This document shows positions 1 to 8,033 of a stretch of DNA of 64,000 nucleotides, piece after piece (positions within the stretch are counted from its first letter, which is position 1; the number at the start of each line of letters is the position of its first letter). Position numbers and translations under genes: made by a program. The stretch spans positions 3,596,001 to 3,660,000 of the forward strand of contig NZ_CP018016.1 of assembly GCF_000280495.2 (NCBI RefSeq), given 5' to 3'. The notes beneath the pieces are model-generated. The model did no database searches. It was not told the origin of the DNA and was given only the letters and a program-made list of their open reading frames with translations. The DNA is from Kosakonia radicincitans DSM 16656. GTDB lineage: Bacteria; Pseudomonadota; Gammaproteobacteria; Enterobacterales; Enterobacteriaceae.

Positions 1-778
1 TCACCTGCCACTGTTCCGCCAGTCCCAGCAAATTACTGGCGGTCAGCGAACCATTTAACTGATCGTCACCGGTACTTTTCTGCCCGCTGTTATCCAGCGA
101 AACCGAAGCACTTAACGGAAATTCCGGCGTGGCGGTTAAATTCACGCTGGAATAACCCGGTTCACTGTCGGGAACGATATCGATCTGCACCGGTTCGCGC
201 CGCAGACGATTTATTTGTTCCATCCCCTGTTCGATATCCCGCAGATTAAGGATTTTCCCTTCCAGACCGGGGAAAACCATTTTCAGCATGCGCGGCGATT
301 CTCCCTCCAGGCGGATATGACGTAATTTTCCTTCCAGCACGACAATGCGTAATTCGCCGTGCGATAAATCCTGTTCGGTGAGAAAAGCGCGGCTGGTAAT
401 ATATCCCCGGCTGATATACCAGTCGGAAATCGCGGCAGCCAGTTCGGTTATTTTCGCCATATTCAGGCACTGGTTCTGCCAGGGCGCAGTCAGTTTCTGC
501 TGCGCTTTTTCGCTGATAAGCGTCACGCCGGAAAGGGTAATGGTGTGAATATCAAAACAGGGGCCACCGGCCTGCGGGGCAGACGTACTCTGGCCTGAGC
601 GCGGCAGCGTGGTGCTGCGCTCCAGTTCATCACGCTGCTGCTGGCTCTGACGAAGCAGCTGTTCCTGCTGTTGACGGACAGCGTCACGGTCTGCCGGAGA
701 TAATGGCGCCGCCTGTGCCGTAAACGCGAGTAATAAAAAAAGAGCCGAACTACGAATGTAATTCAACGGTGATGTCAT
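1..778 (-). CDS. Two-partner secretion outer-membrane transporter, ShlB/FhaC/HecB family (partial, 3' end off window)
   Basis: The first 259 codons are visible. A signal peptide rich in Leu/Ala ends near the AQAAP stretch (about residue 24). A Gln-rich helix typical of TpsB proteins follows (about 30-60), then two POTRA-like segments (about 70-220) with the motifs FDIHTITLSGV and LRIVVLEGKLRHIRL, then the start of the beta-barrel (SVSLDNSGQKSTG). TpsB proteins export a large TpsA exoprotein through the outer membrane. The partner is not in the window. The ATG at 778 follows GGCAGGG. The family is clear from domain order; the substrate is unknown. Confidence 0.85.
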   Translation of the reverse strand, partial: MTSPLNYIRSSALFLLLAFTAQAAPLSPADRDAVRQQQEQLLRQSQQQRDELERSTTLPRSGQSTSAPQAGGPCFDIHTITLSGVTLISEKAQQKLTAPWQNQCLNMAKITELAAAISDWYISRGYITSRAFLTEQDLSHGELRIVVLEGKLRHIRLEGESPRMLKMVFPGLEGKILNLRDIEQGMEQINRLRREPVQIDIVPDSEPGYSSVNLTATPEFPLSASVSLDNSGQKSTGDDQLNGSLTASNLLGLAEQWQV

Positions 779-1143
779 CCCTGCCATAAAGCAAATTAAT
801 CAATAGGTGTATTTTAATTTTCTTTTTTAAGGATGTTACTAAAGACAAAAAATAACAACAATTAATACACCCGGAAAATAGCCATTACATTTGTGAGTTT
901 GGCTTTGGGTGTGAATTTTATAGTGTGCTTATCCTGGCACGCTGGATCCAATCTTAGCTATTCATGCTATTTTGGCACTAAAATAATTAACCAAAAATAA
1001 AACTTAACGAAAATTTCTTATAAAGATTTTAGTGTTGCTGCCGCTAATGAGATAACGCGACCCGGTGTTGAGAAACCTCGTCGGGCAATTTAATAAGCAA
1101 ACGATTGATGCGCGTTAATTTTAATAATAGAGAAAGGGAAAAC
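779..1143. other. Intergenic region between divergent genes
   Basis: About 365 bp of AT-rich DNA separate the TpsB gene (leftward) from the lipoprotein gene (rightward). It presumably carries both promoters. I see no ORF with a ribosome binding site and no RNA-like structure in it. Confidence 0.5.
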
Positions 1144-1821
1144 ATGAAAATTCAGTTTTTGATTACCGGTGCCTTATCCACCGCATTGTTAGGCGGCTGC
1201 GCAACCAATACGACGTCACATGCAGTGACCGCAAGCAACGGCAGCAAAGTCGATGTCGCTACCATCTTCAGCCCTGCAGAAATGAACAATAATCTCTATC
1301 CTGACGTTAAATTGCGGGAAGTCTCCCCGGCACACTCCGGCACCGGAATGGGGCTTGCGGTTCTGGGTGCCGTACTCGGCGGCGGCATCAGCAGCAATTC
1401 GTTCGATAAAAATGTCTATAAAGGGAACACCATCGATACCCTGCCTGAACCAACCTCCCGCTATTTAGCGCCGAAAGCGGAAGCCAAAATTCACGACTGG
1501 CTGGAAAAAAATGGTGGCGGTTACGCTTACACGCAGCCTCTCTTTATCGCAGCGTCACAGTGGTCACTGATTTATACCGATATGTCGACCAGCAACAGCA
1601 ATTACGATCTCACCTATCGTGTCAAATTTTATAAACGTCCGGAAGGCGGCAATGCATTCAGTCCTTATGTGATTGCTGAATGCGCACCGACGGTGAAAAC
1701 CGCGCCGTTAAGCGACTGGAAAGCCAATAACTACGCGAAAGTGAGCGAAGAGACGCAGAAAATGATGGATGCCTGCGTACTTGAGCTGGAGAACCAGTTG
1801 CCTCGTCTGCTGAAAAAATAA
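1144..1821 (+). CDS. Predicted lipoprotein of unknown function
   Basis: A 225-residue protein begins with a lipoprotein signal peptide and the lipobox LLGGC (lipidated Cys about residue 19), so it should sit in the cell envelope. A Gly-rich hydrophobic stretch (GMGLAVLGAVLGGG, about 73-86) may insert in or contact membrane. Two further Cys lie near residues 180 and 213. The start at 1144 is preferred over an upstream one because it follows GAAAGGGA and gives a proper signal peptide. I do not recognise the family. It is divergent from the TpsB gene, which does not prove a shared job. Confidence 0.75.
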   Translation: MKIQFLITGALSTALLGGCATNTTSHAVTASNGSKVDVATIFSPAEMNNNLYPDVKLREVSPAHSGTGMGLAVLGAVLGGGISSNSFDKNVYKGNTIDTLPEPTSRYLAPKAEAKIHDWLEKNGGGYAYTQPLFIAASQWSLIYTDMSTSNSNYDLTYRVKFYKRPEGGNAFSPYVIAECAPTVKTAPLSDWKANNYAKVSEETQKMMDACVLELENQLPRLLKK

Positions 1822-1832
1822 AGGACCTGGCG

Positions 1833-1858
1833 CAGGATATTTCACAGTTGATATCCTG
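1833..1858. terminator. Stem-loop after the lipoprotein gene
   Basis: CAGGATAT and ATATCCTG form an 8-bp stem with a 10-nt loop just after the stop codon, extendable by flanking GCG/CGC. There is no clear U-tract, so termination is only suggested. Confidence 0.35.
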
Positions 1859-1984
1859 TCGCTCACTGGCAAATCGCGCTGCACATCTGAAATTGAAAGC
1901 ACAGTGCTTTTGCGCGCGCATACATGATGAAGTGATAGCCACTCTCTTCCCGAAATAGTACGTTAAGAAAGACCTTAATCTGAT

Positions 1985-2014
1985 CCGGTGAAAGAAACAG
2001 ATCTCTTTCACCGG
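1985..2014. terminator. Perfect 11-bp stem-loop between convergent genes
   Basis: CCGGTGAAAGA and TCTTTCACCGG pair perfectly across an 8-nt loop, 35 bp downstream of the chemoreceptor stop. There is no strong U-run on either side. The position between convergent genes suggests a terminator or mRNA 3' end stabiliser. Confidence 0.4.
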
Positions 2015-2048
2015 TGAAGATTAATTAACCCGTTAACGTGTTGCGCTA

Positions 2049-3620
2049 TCAGGCATGTTGTGGAATCCGGAATACGCTGACCAGATCTTGCATGACTCTG
2101 GCCTGTTCGTTAAGCATTTCAGAAGCGGCAACCGATTCCTCTACCAGCGCGGCGTTCTGCTGCGTCGTGGTATCGATCTGCCCGATGGCGATATTAATTT
2201 GATGAACACCATCGCTTTGCTCAAGGCTGGCCTGCTCTATTTCCTTCAGAATACTGGTGACGCTATCGACATTTTGCACCAGTTCATCCATTTTTCCGTT
2301 TACCTGCCGCACCATCTCCAGCCCACGGACGCTTTGCTGCGTTGAGTTCTCGATCAGTGTCCTGATCTCCTTCGACGAATTGGCCGTTTTCTGGGCCAGA
2401 TTGCGAACTTCCTGCGCCACGACAGCAAACCCTTTACCATGCTCACCCGCACGCGCCGCTTCAACAGCGGCGTTAAGTGCCAAAATATTGGTCTGGAAGG
2501 CAATGGAATCAATCAGATTAATGATGTCAGACATCTTATCCGCTGAGTTGCTGATGTTCTGGATCTCTTGCGTCAGCGAAGCCATCAATTTTCCGTTATC
2601 CGTCACCGCATTACTCGCTCTCGCCGAAAGTTGTGAAGCATTCGCCGTATTATCGCCAGTATTTTTTACCGTTGCGGAAATCTGTTCCATTGACGATGCA
2701 GTCTGTTCGATAGAACTGGCCTGCTCTTCTGTACGGGCTGATAAATCACGGGTTCCGGCCATAATTTGAGAAGCGCCGGTCGCAATATTTTCGGCTCCGC
2801 CACGTATTTCCGTGACAATTTTTATTAATTCATCCTGCATATGAGAAATAGCGCTGGTCAGTTGCCCGGTTTCATCTTTTGATGTCACCTTTATCTCTTC
2901 CCCAAGGTTGCCTGCGGCGATACGCGTAGCAGCCTCAACCGCATGTTTAATGGGAATAACAATAGCGCGTGAAATAATGATCGCCATGGTGGCGCCAAGA
3001 ATCAGGCAAACTATCGCGATAATGATCATGACCATTTTTGACGTACTGTAATCATGCAAAAAATCAGTATATGACGATTGCATTTCATCTCGCTGAAGAT
3101 TGATAAAGGTGTTAATTTTATCAATGTACTGTAATTCTTTTTCACGCGTATTATTTGTATATTCATCAATTGCTGAAACAGGATCTGATTGAATGTTTTG
3201 TATCACCTTATTACGCGACTGGATATAGAGTTTTCGCATGTCAGTAACATTGGCTAAAATCGCCTGGGACGCTGCATCGTCTGCCGCCGTGTTGAGTTGT
3301 TTATAGAGTTCGTTGATTTTTTCCGATCGTGAAGTCACTTCCTGCATTAACTGGCTTTGCTTTTGCGGATTTTTCTCTATTAATGCATTGAGAAACAGAA
3401 TCGTTGATGTATTAACTTCTCTGATAAGATTATTACCCATTGCCGTGGTGGGATAATCCTCCGTGACAATTTTTGAGATCTTATTTTTAGCTTCATCCAG
3501 TCGATACAGCGCATTTCCGGCAATGAAAGCCAGTAACACGATCAGAATACCGAACGAAAAAATAATCTTATTTCTGATACTTATGCCTGTCGGCTTTACT
3601 ATGGTAGCTTTGTTTTTCAT
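2049..3620 (-). CDS. Methyl-accepting chemotaxis protein
   Basis: A 523-residue chemoreceptor: cytoplasmic N-terminus, TM1 about 17-40, four-helix-bundle-like periplasmic sensor about 41-195, TM2 about 196-217, HAMP about 218-270, then the long signalling coiled coil. The hairpin tip that contacts CheA and CheW is present ([20 protein letters not shown], about 373-392). The C-terminus (VFRIPQHA) lacks the NWETF-type CheR/CheB tether, so it is probably a low-abundance receptor. The ligand cannot be read from the sequence. The start follows AAGGAAAG, and a FliA-type promoter lies upstream. Confidence 0.95.
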   Translation of the reverse strand: MKNKATIVKPTGISIRNKIIFSFGILIVLLAFIAGNALYRLDEAKNKISKIVTEDYPTTAMGNNLIREVNTSTILFLNALIEKNPQKQSQLMQEVTSRSEKINELYKQLNTAADDAASQAILANVTDMRKLYIQSRNKVIQNIQSDPVSAIDEYTNNTREKELQYIDKINTFINLQRDEMQSSYTDFLHDYSTSKMVMIIIAIVCLILGATMAIIISRAIVIPIKHAVEAATRIAAGNLGEEIKVTSKDETGQLTSAISHMQDELIKIVTEIRGGAENIATGASQIMAGTRDLSARTEEQASSIEQTASSMEQISATVKNTGDNTANASQLSARASNAVTDNGKLMASLTQEIQNISNSADKMSDIINLIDSIAFQTNILALNAAVEAARAGEHGKGFAVVAQEVRNLAQKTANSSKEIRTLIENSTQQSVRGLEMVRQVNGKMDELVQNVDSVTSILKEIEQASLEQSDGVHQINIAIGQIDTTTQQNAALVEESVAASEMLNEQARVMQDLVSVFRIPQHA

Positions 3621-3680
3621 TATCTTTCCTTAGTGAATTAATAAGCACACCAACTGCGCAATCGCAGATGGCATAGAAAA

Positions 3681-3707
3681 ATATCGGCAGGATAATGATT
3701 TCTCTTA
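3681..3707 (-). promoter_or_regulatory. Candidate sigma-28 (FliA) promoter of the chemoreceptor
   Basis: On the minus strand TAAGAGAA, an 11-nt spacer and GCCGATAT sit about 60 bp upstream of the chemoreceptor start. This resembles the FliA consensus TAAAGTTT-N11-GCCGATAA, with an excellent -10 and a weaker -35. It would place the receptor in the motility regulon. Confidence 0.6.
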
Positions 3708-3944
3708 GGTATTGATCGGAATAAACTTAAAAAAACACTACTACGATAGGTGATAGCTATCAGAAGAGGGACGATCGATCGTTTATTTATTTCTTATCGT
3801 TCGTCAATAAATAATTTAAAAATATCCCCATCAACTTATCCAAAAATATTGATGAATCGGAAGATGCTTTCCGATGTTTTGTAAGTAAAAAAAATAAAGT
3901 GAAATCTATCAGATTGCGTTTTATCTTGATTAAGAAGAATCGTA

Positions 3945-3978
3945 AACCCTGAGAAACTTGATGGTGTTTCTCAGGGTT
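3945..3978. terminator. Perfect 13-bp stem-loop in the 3621-4002 gap
   Basis: AACCCTGAGAAAC and GTTTCTCAGGGTT pair across an 8-nt loop. It lies just beyond the stop of the azoreductase remnant and may have been that gene's terminator, although no U-run follows. Apart from this and the FliA promoter, the 3621-4002 interval is AT-rich and holds nothing else I can identify. Confidence 0.4.
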
Positions 3979-4002
3979 GCGATATGTAAACTATTTATTA
4001 CC

Positions 4003-4341
4003 TCATACTAAATTAAATTTTTGCAAGGTGTCATTAAGAGAAGCAATCGCGCTGGCAATTCCTTGTTGTTTAATCTCTTCACCTTTTGATGCCCCTTCCG
4101 CGCGAATAAACCCGACATCGCTGATTCCCAGAAAGCCAAAAAACGAAGCCAGATAGTTTTCCTGAAAATCCATGCTCTGAAGCGGCGTCTGATGGTAAAA
4201 ACCACCCCGCGCTGATACAACGATAACTTTTTTATCTCCAGCCAGCCCAACAGGGCCAGAAGATGTGTAGTTAAATATTTTTCCCGGTTGCGCTATTCTG
4301 TCCAGCCATGCTTTTAATTGACTGGGAACTGAAGCAGCAAG
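4003..4341 (-). pseudogene. FMN-dependent NADH-azoreductase, C-terminal remnant
   Basis: The minus strand reads SVPSQLKAWLDRIAQPGK followed by FNYTSSGPVGLAGDKKVIVV and SARGGF, then FLGFLGISDVGFIRAEG, matching the C-terminal half of AzoR-type flavodoxin-fold reductases. The flavin-binding N-terminal half is missing. The frame runs without a start codon into sequence of the opposite-strand regulator remnant and stops. The homology ends within the usual MYNFSVPSQ region, so the break lies near 4330-4341. Not expected to be functional. Confidence 0.8.
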
Positions 4342-4342
4342 A

Positions 4343-4762
4343 ATGACAGCAGATATGGCCGTCGCTGACAGCCAGCCACTCTCACAGCATATTTACGCGC
4401 CCGGTGGATTTCTGAATTCGGTGCATCCATTACTTATCAAAGCCGAAAATATTGTTCGTTACCAAAATATCGCTATCTCCGTTGAGCAACTCGCCGCACA
4501 ACTGAATATGTCTTCACGGACGTTGCACCGGAAAATGGGTGAATTGTCACAGGAAACGCCCAAAAGTTTTATCACCCGGGTGCGCATTGAAAACGCAGCC
4601 GTGTTGCTGGAAAAACCGGGCAAAACGTTAGCGCAGATTGCCGGCGAATGCGGTTACAGTGACGAAACGGCCTTTCGACGCGCCTTCATTAGCGTTATGG
4701 GCATGTCACCCGGCAGGTATAAGGAGTGGATTAAACAAAGAAGCGGCTTACAGCAGCCCTGA
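4343..4762 (+). pseudogene. AraC/GlxA-type transcriptional regulator, C-terminal remnant
   Basis: The open frame (139 codons) holds a complete AraC-type double helix-turn-helix: ISVEQLAAQLNMSSRTLHRK, then AQIAGECGYSDETAFRRAF and the closing MSPGRYKEW. GlxA-type regulators are normally about 320 residues with an N-terminal DJ-1/PfpI-like domain, which is absent. The frame begins directly at the junction with the azoreductase remnant. The pair looks like a divergent regulator/target pair that lost both 5' ends in one deletion. A short DNA-binding protein could still be made, but no ribosome binding site is evident. Confidence 0.7.
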
Positions 4763-4909
4763 TACAGGATCTTTCCAGCCGCAGGAAGAACGGGTTTACG
4801 GCAGAAAAGTGAAAATTTCTCGATGGCTGGATATCCCTTTTCATGCTGATGTAAAAGGAAAATGAGCGCGGGGAAGGGAAAATTTCTCAGGCGGGTAGAC
4901 AGGAACCAG

Positions 4910-4940
4910 AAAAACAAAGGGGTTACCTCTCGGTAACCCC
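4910..4940 (-). terminator. Displaced original terminator of the host tRNA-Ser gene
   Basis: GGGGTTACC and GGTAACCCC form a 9-bp stem followed on the minus strand by TTTGTTTTT. It sits immediately beyond the attL copy of the tRNA 3' end, so it is the host's own serT terminator, now separated from the functional tRNA by the prophage. Confidence 0.75.
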
Positions 4941-4942
4941 TC

Positions 4943-5010
4943 GTTTAATCTGGCGGAAGCGCAGAGATTCGAACTCTGGAACCCTTTCGGGTCGCCGGTT
5001 TTCAAGACCG
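4943..5010. repeat. attL: 68-bp direct repeat containing the 3' part of tRNA-Ser
   Basis: These 68 bp are identical to 49023-49090. They run from 8 bp outside the CCA end of the tRNA through the T-arm, variable arm and anticodon stem into the anticodon loop region, then diverge. This leaves a truncated tRNA copy (4951-5010) at the left end of the prophage. Confidence 0.95.
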
Positions 5011-5210
5011 ATAAAAAACGATGTTAAAACAATATGTTGTATCTACAAAAAAGAATACAACTACCTTTTGTTTTCTATTTATATCAGTAGGTTAGAGTAA
5101 GCTGCAATTAAGTTATTCTCCTTGTTTTTTGCATGTTACGTCACCGGGAATCGATCACGTACCGGGTTAGTGCTAAACTCACATTCTTTCGGAATTAACT
5201 GATTCTTATA

Positions 5211-5573
5211 ATGTTAAAGCTATTTAGTCGTTACGTTTCTGTTGGTGTGTTGAACACGGCTATTCATTGGTTATGCTTTGCTGCCATGCTTCACTTTTTT
5301 GATGCCAGCCAGGCAATTGCCAATGTTGTGGCATTCTGCGTTGCGGTGACATTTAGCTTCTTCGCAAATGCCAGATTCACTTTCAACTCTCAGGCTACAA
5401 CCGGTCGTTACATTGCGTTCGTGGCATTTATGGGAGTGATGGCAATGCTCACAGGTTTTATCGCAGATCAATTTAATGCTCCACCACTGGTAACGCTCAT
5501 TGCGTTCTCTGCGTTCAGCCTTGTAGCCGGGTTTATTTACTCAAAACTCATTGTGTTTAGAGATGCGAAATGA
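5211..5573 (+). CDS. gtrA: GtrA-family flippase for bactoprenol-linked glucose
   Basis: A 120-residue protein with four predicted membrane helices and the GtrA signature near the N-terminus ([20 protein letters not shown]) and [10 protein letters not shown] in the middle. GtrA proteins move undecaprenyl-phosphate-glucose from the cytoplasmic to the periplasmic face of the inner membrane. It is the first gene of a gtr operon and its stop overlaps the gtrB start (ATGA). No strong Shine-Dalgarno is visible. Phages use this operon to change the O-antigen and block superinfection at the receptor. Confidence 0.93.
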   Translation: MLKLFSRYVSVGVLNTAIHWLCFAAMLHFFDASQAIANVVAFCVAVTFSFFANARFTFNSQATTGRYIAFVAFMGVMAMLTGFIADQFNAPPLVTLIAFSAFSLVAGFIYSKLIVFRDAK

Positions 5574-6511
5574 AAATTTCTCTGGTCGTTCCCGTCTTCA
5601 ACGAAGAAGACACAATACCTATTTTTTATAAAACCGTGAGGGAGTTTGACGAGTTAAAAGATTACGAAGTTGAAATACTTTTCATCAATGACGGCAGCAA
5701 AGATGCCACAGAGTCGATTATTCAGGCTCTTGCTGTTAGCGATCCTCTTGTGGTTCCGCTCTCATTTACGCGTAATTTCGGGAAAGAGCCGGCGCTTTTT
5801 GCAGGTCTTGACAATGCAACAGGTGACGCAGTAATTCCGATTGATGTCGATTTACAGGACCCTGTTCAGGTCATTCCTCAGCTTATAGAAAAATGGCAAG
5901 CCGGTGCTGATATGGTTCTGGCAAAAAGGACTGATCGCTCAACTGATGGTCGCCTTAAACGTAAAACTGCTGAATGGTTCTATAAGCTTCACAACAAGAT
6001 CAGCGATCCAAAGATTGAAGAAAACGTCGGAGATTTCCGGCTGATGTCCCGCGAAGTAGTAGAGAATATTAAACGCATGCCAGAACGCAACTTGTTCATG
6101 AAAGGAGTGCTTAGCTGGGTTGGCGGAAAAACTGACGTAGTGGAATATGCGCGATCCGAGCGAGTAGCCGGGACGTCGAAATTTAATGGCTGGAAGCTAT
6201 GGAATCTGGCACTGGAAGGCATAACCAGTTTCTCTACTTTTCCGCTGCGCATGTGGACGTATATCGGTCTTTTTGTCGCCGGGATGGCTTTTCTTTACGG
6301 GGCGTGGATGGTTTTAGATACGCTGGCTTTCGGTAATCAGGTGAGAGGGTATCCGTCACTGCTTGTATCAATACTTTTCCTGGGGGGTATTCAATTGATA
6401 GGGATCGGTGTTCTTGGGGAATATATTGGCAGGATTTATATTGAAACCAAAAGAAGACCTAAATACTTAATAAAAAACAAAATCATAACCACTCAAGGAA
6501 AAATAAAATGA
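5570..6511 (+). CDS. gtrB: GtrB bactoprenol glucosyl transferase
   Basis: A 313-residue GT2 glycosyltransferase: N-terminal catalytic domain with [14 protein letters not shown] and a DVDLQDP acid cluster (about residues 90-96), then two C-terminal membrane helices (about 230-255 and 262-290). It transfers glucose from UDP-glucose to undecaprenyl phosphate on the inner membrane. It is translationally coupled to gtrA and to the following gene by 4-bp overlaps. Length and motifs are standard for the family. Confidence 0.95.
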   Translation: MKISLVVPVFNEEDTIPIFYKTVREFDELKDYEVEILFINDGSKDATESIIQALAVSDPLVVPLSFTRNFGKEPALFAGLDNATGDAVIPIDVDLQDPVQVIPQLIEKWQAGADMVLAKRTDRSTDGRLKRKTAEWFYKLHNKISDPKIEENVGDFRLMSREVVENIKRMPERNLFMKGVLSWVGGKTDVVEYARSERVAGTSKFNGWKLWNLALEGITSFSTFPLRMWTYIGLFVAGMAFLYGAWMVLDTLAFGNQVRGYPSLLVSILFLGGIQLIGIGVLGEYIGRIYIETKRRPKYLIKNKIITTQGKIK

Positions 6512-7995
6512 TTACTGGTATTAGGAATGGTAAGTTTACGTTTATTTTATTGCTTGTAATTTCAGCAATTACTCTTTTTTTCTTTTTGTTTGCACACCCA
6601 ACCGTAATTATTTCAGGTGATGACTGGGGCAACCTGATAGTTAGAAGAGGATTATATCCTCAATGGGGTATTACCAACCCAATTAAAGTAATGCCAGAAA
6701 TAGGTTACCCGTTCTTTTCAAGATTATCAATAAAACTAATAATGCCATTTGGTTTTGGTTTTCTTGAATCTTTCTCAATAATCACTGCGATATTTATAAC
6801 AATATTAATGGCGGTGCTTTTCAATCAGCTATATAAATTATTTGCAATAGATTTTGAGTCTGGCTTTTATAGAGCATATCTTCTTGTGGCGATCGAGTAT
6901 TCGCTAATATTTTTATTGTTCAGGAAGAGCGGTAACCACGAAAGCCTTTATATGCTGTGGGAGGTTAACATAACATGCTTTTATCATTACATAGCCCCAG
7001 CGTTAATAAACTCAGCACTTGCAATTTACATAATAAGGAAATGGGATTCTCTTTCAATTGACCATTTTAAAAGAAATGGTATTATTTTTTCTTTATCTTT
7101 AATTTTATTTTCATACATTTCTATTTATTCAAGCTTATTTGCTAACGTAATTCTTGCAGTTGTATGTGGAGTATGTTGCCTGGTCATTTTCATAGATAGC
7201 AGGCTTTCTTTGTTATCAACCTTAAGAAAATGTCCATTGCAGATACTGACACTGTTAATGTGGGTGGTTTCTTTAATATTTGAAGCTAATGGCGGGCGCG
7301 CAAACAGCGTTGCTAATGCAAAACTTGATATCGATGGGTCAATTAAAGTCTTTGGTGACTTGATAAGCCAAATAAACCCAGTATTTATCTATAGCGGTAT
7401 ATTTTTAATTATTTATGGATTATTCATATCAGTTAAAACATTGCTTTCCAGAGCACAAAAAAGAAATGCAATTATCTTCATAATAACATTTATCTCTGCA
7501 TTGATAGTTACGGTAGCGTTATTAATTCTGTGTTCAAAGGCAGGAAGTTATTATGCGGCAAGGCCTGTTGCTATGTGGGGTGTTTTCTTGTTTTCTTCTG
7601 CTTGCGCAATGATGGCACTTGATTATGTTTCAAATAAATATAAAAAGCACGCAAATATAATACTTTCACTTATTGTAATGTTAATGATTTATAAAAACAC
7701 TTCATCAGACTCCACTCTTAAGGAGTCAATAAATCTTAATTTAAGTTATGAAAAGGCTATTAATATAAGTCAGGGAATAATAGATCAGGTAGTAGAGGCA
7801 GATAAGAACAACAAAGGAAGAATGATTTTAATTGTACCAAAAGCAGATAGCGTGAATAACTGGCCATTCCCTATTTACGGTGGAACATTCATTAATGATT
7901 CACTTAAAAAATACAAGTTCATATCTAACAACATGTATATTGAGGTTAAGCCAGATCCAGAAGTTAACGAAAAAATGGGGATACCTTTTAAATAA
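6508..7995 (+). CDS. Serotype-specific O-antigen glucosyltransferase (Gtr type III gene)
   Basis: A 495-residue polytopic membrane protein (about 10-11 hydrophobic helices) with an early periplasmic-loop motif GDDWGNL and a soluble C-terminal tail, as in phage GtrC/GtrX-type enzymes that glucosylate O-antigen repeat units in the periplasm. The third gtr gene is always the most divergent and sets the serotype, so the sugar linkage cannot be predicted. The coding sequence is notably AT-rich compared with gtrA/gtrB, which fits independent transfer. A bidirectional terminator follows. Confidence 0.85.
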   Translation: MITGIRNGKFTFILLLVISAITLFFFLFAHPTVIISGDDWGNLIVRRGLYPQWGITNPIKVMPEIGYPFFSRLSIKLIMPFGFGFLESFSIITAIFITILMAVLFNQLYKLFAIDFESGFYRAYLLVAIEYSLIFLLFRKSGNHESLYMLWEVNITCFYHYIAPALINSALAIYIIRKWDSLSIDHFKRNGIIFSLSLILFSYISIYSSLFANVILAVVCGVCCLVIFIDSRLSLLSTLRKCPLQILTLLMWVVSLIFEANGGRANSVANAKLDIDGSIKVFGDLISQINPVFIYSGIFLIIYGLFISVKTLLSRAQKRNAIIFIITFISALIVTVALLILCSKAGSYYAARPVAMWGVFLFSSACAMMALDYVSNKYKKHANIILSLIVMLMIYKNTSSDSTLKESINLNLSYEKAINISQGIIDQVVEADKNNKGRMILIVPKADSVNNWPFPIYGGTFINDSLKKYKFISNNMYIEVKPDPEVNEKMGIPFK

Positions 7996-8022
7996 AAAAG
8001 AGGGTGTAACAAACCCTCTTTA
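7996..8022. terminator. Bidirectional terminator between gtr cassette and tailspike
   Basis: AAAGAGGG and CCCTCTTT form a stem with U-runs on both strands (TTTAAT rightward, CTTTTTTATT leftward). It separates the convergent gtr operon and the phage late operon. Confidence 0.8.
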
Positions 8023-8033
8023 ATAGTAAGACA

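Noticed and set aside
4008..4250. 80-codon minus-strand frame in the azoreductase remnant
   Set aside because: A different minus-strand frame carries the clear azoreductase homology; the 80-codon frame is its shadow.
5011..5210. Dam/OxyR phase-variation region before gtrA
   Set aside because: Such regions have several paired GATC sites; only one GATC is present here.
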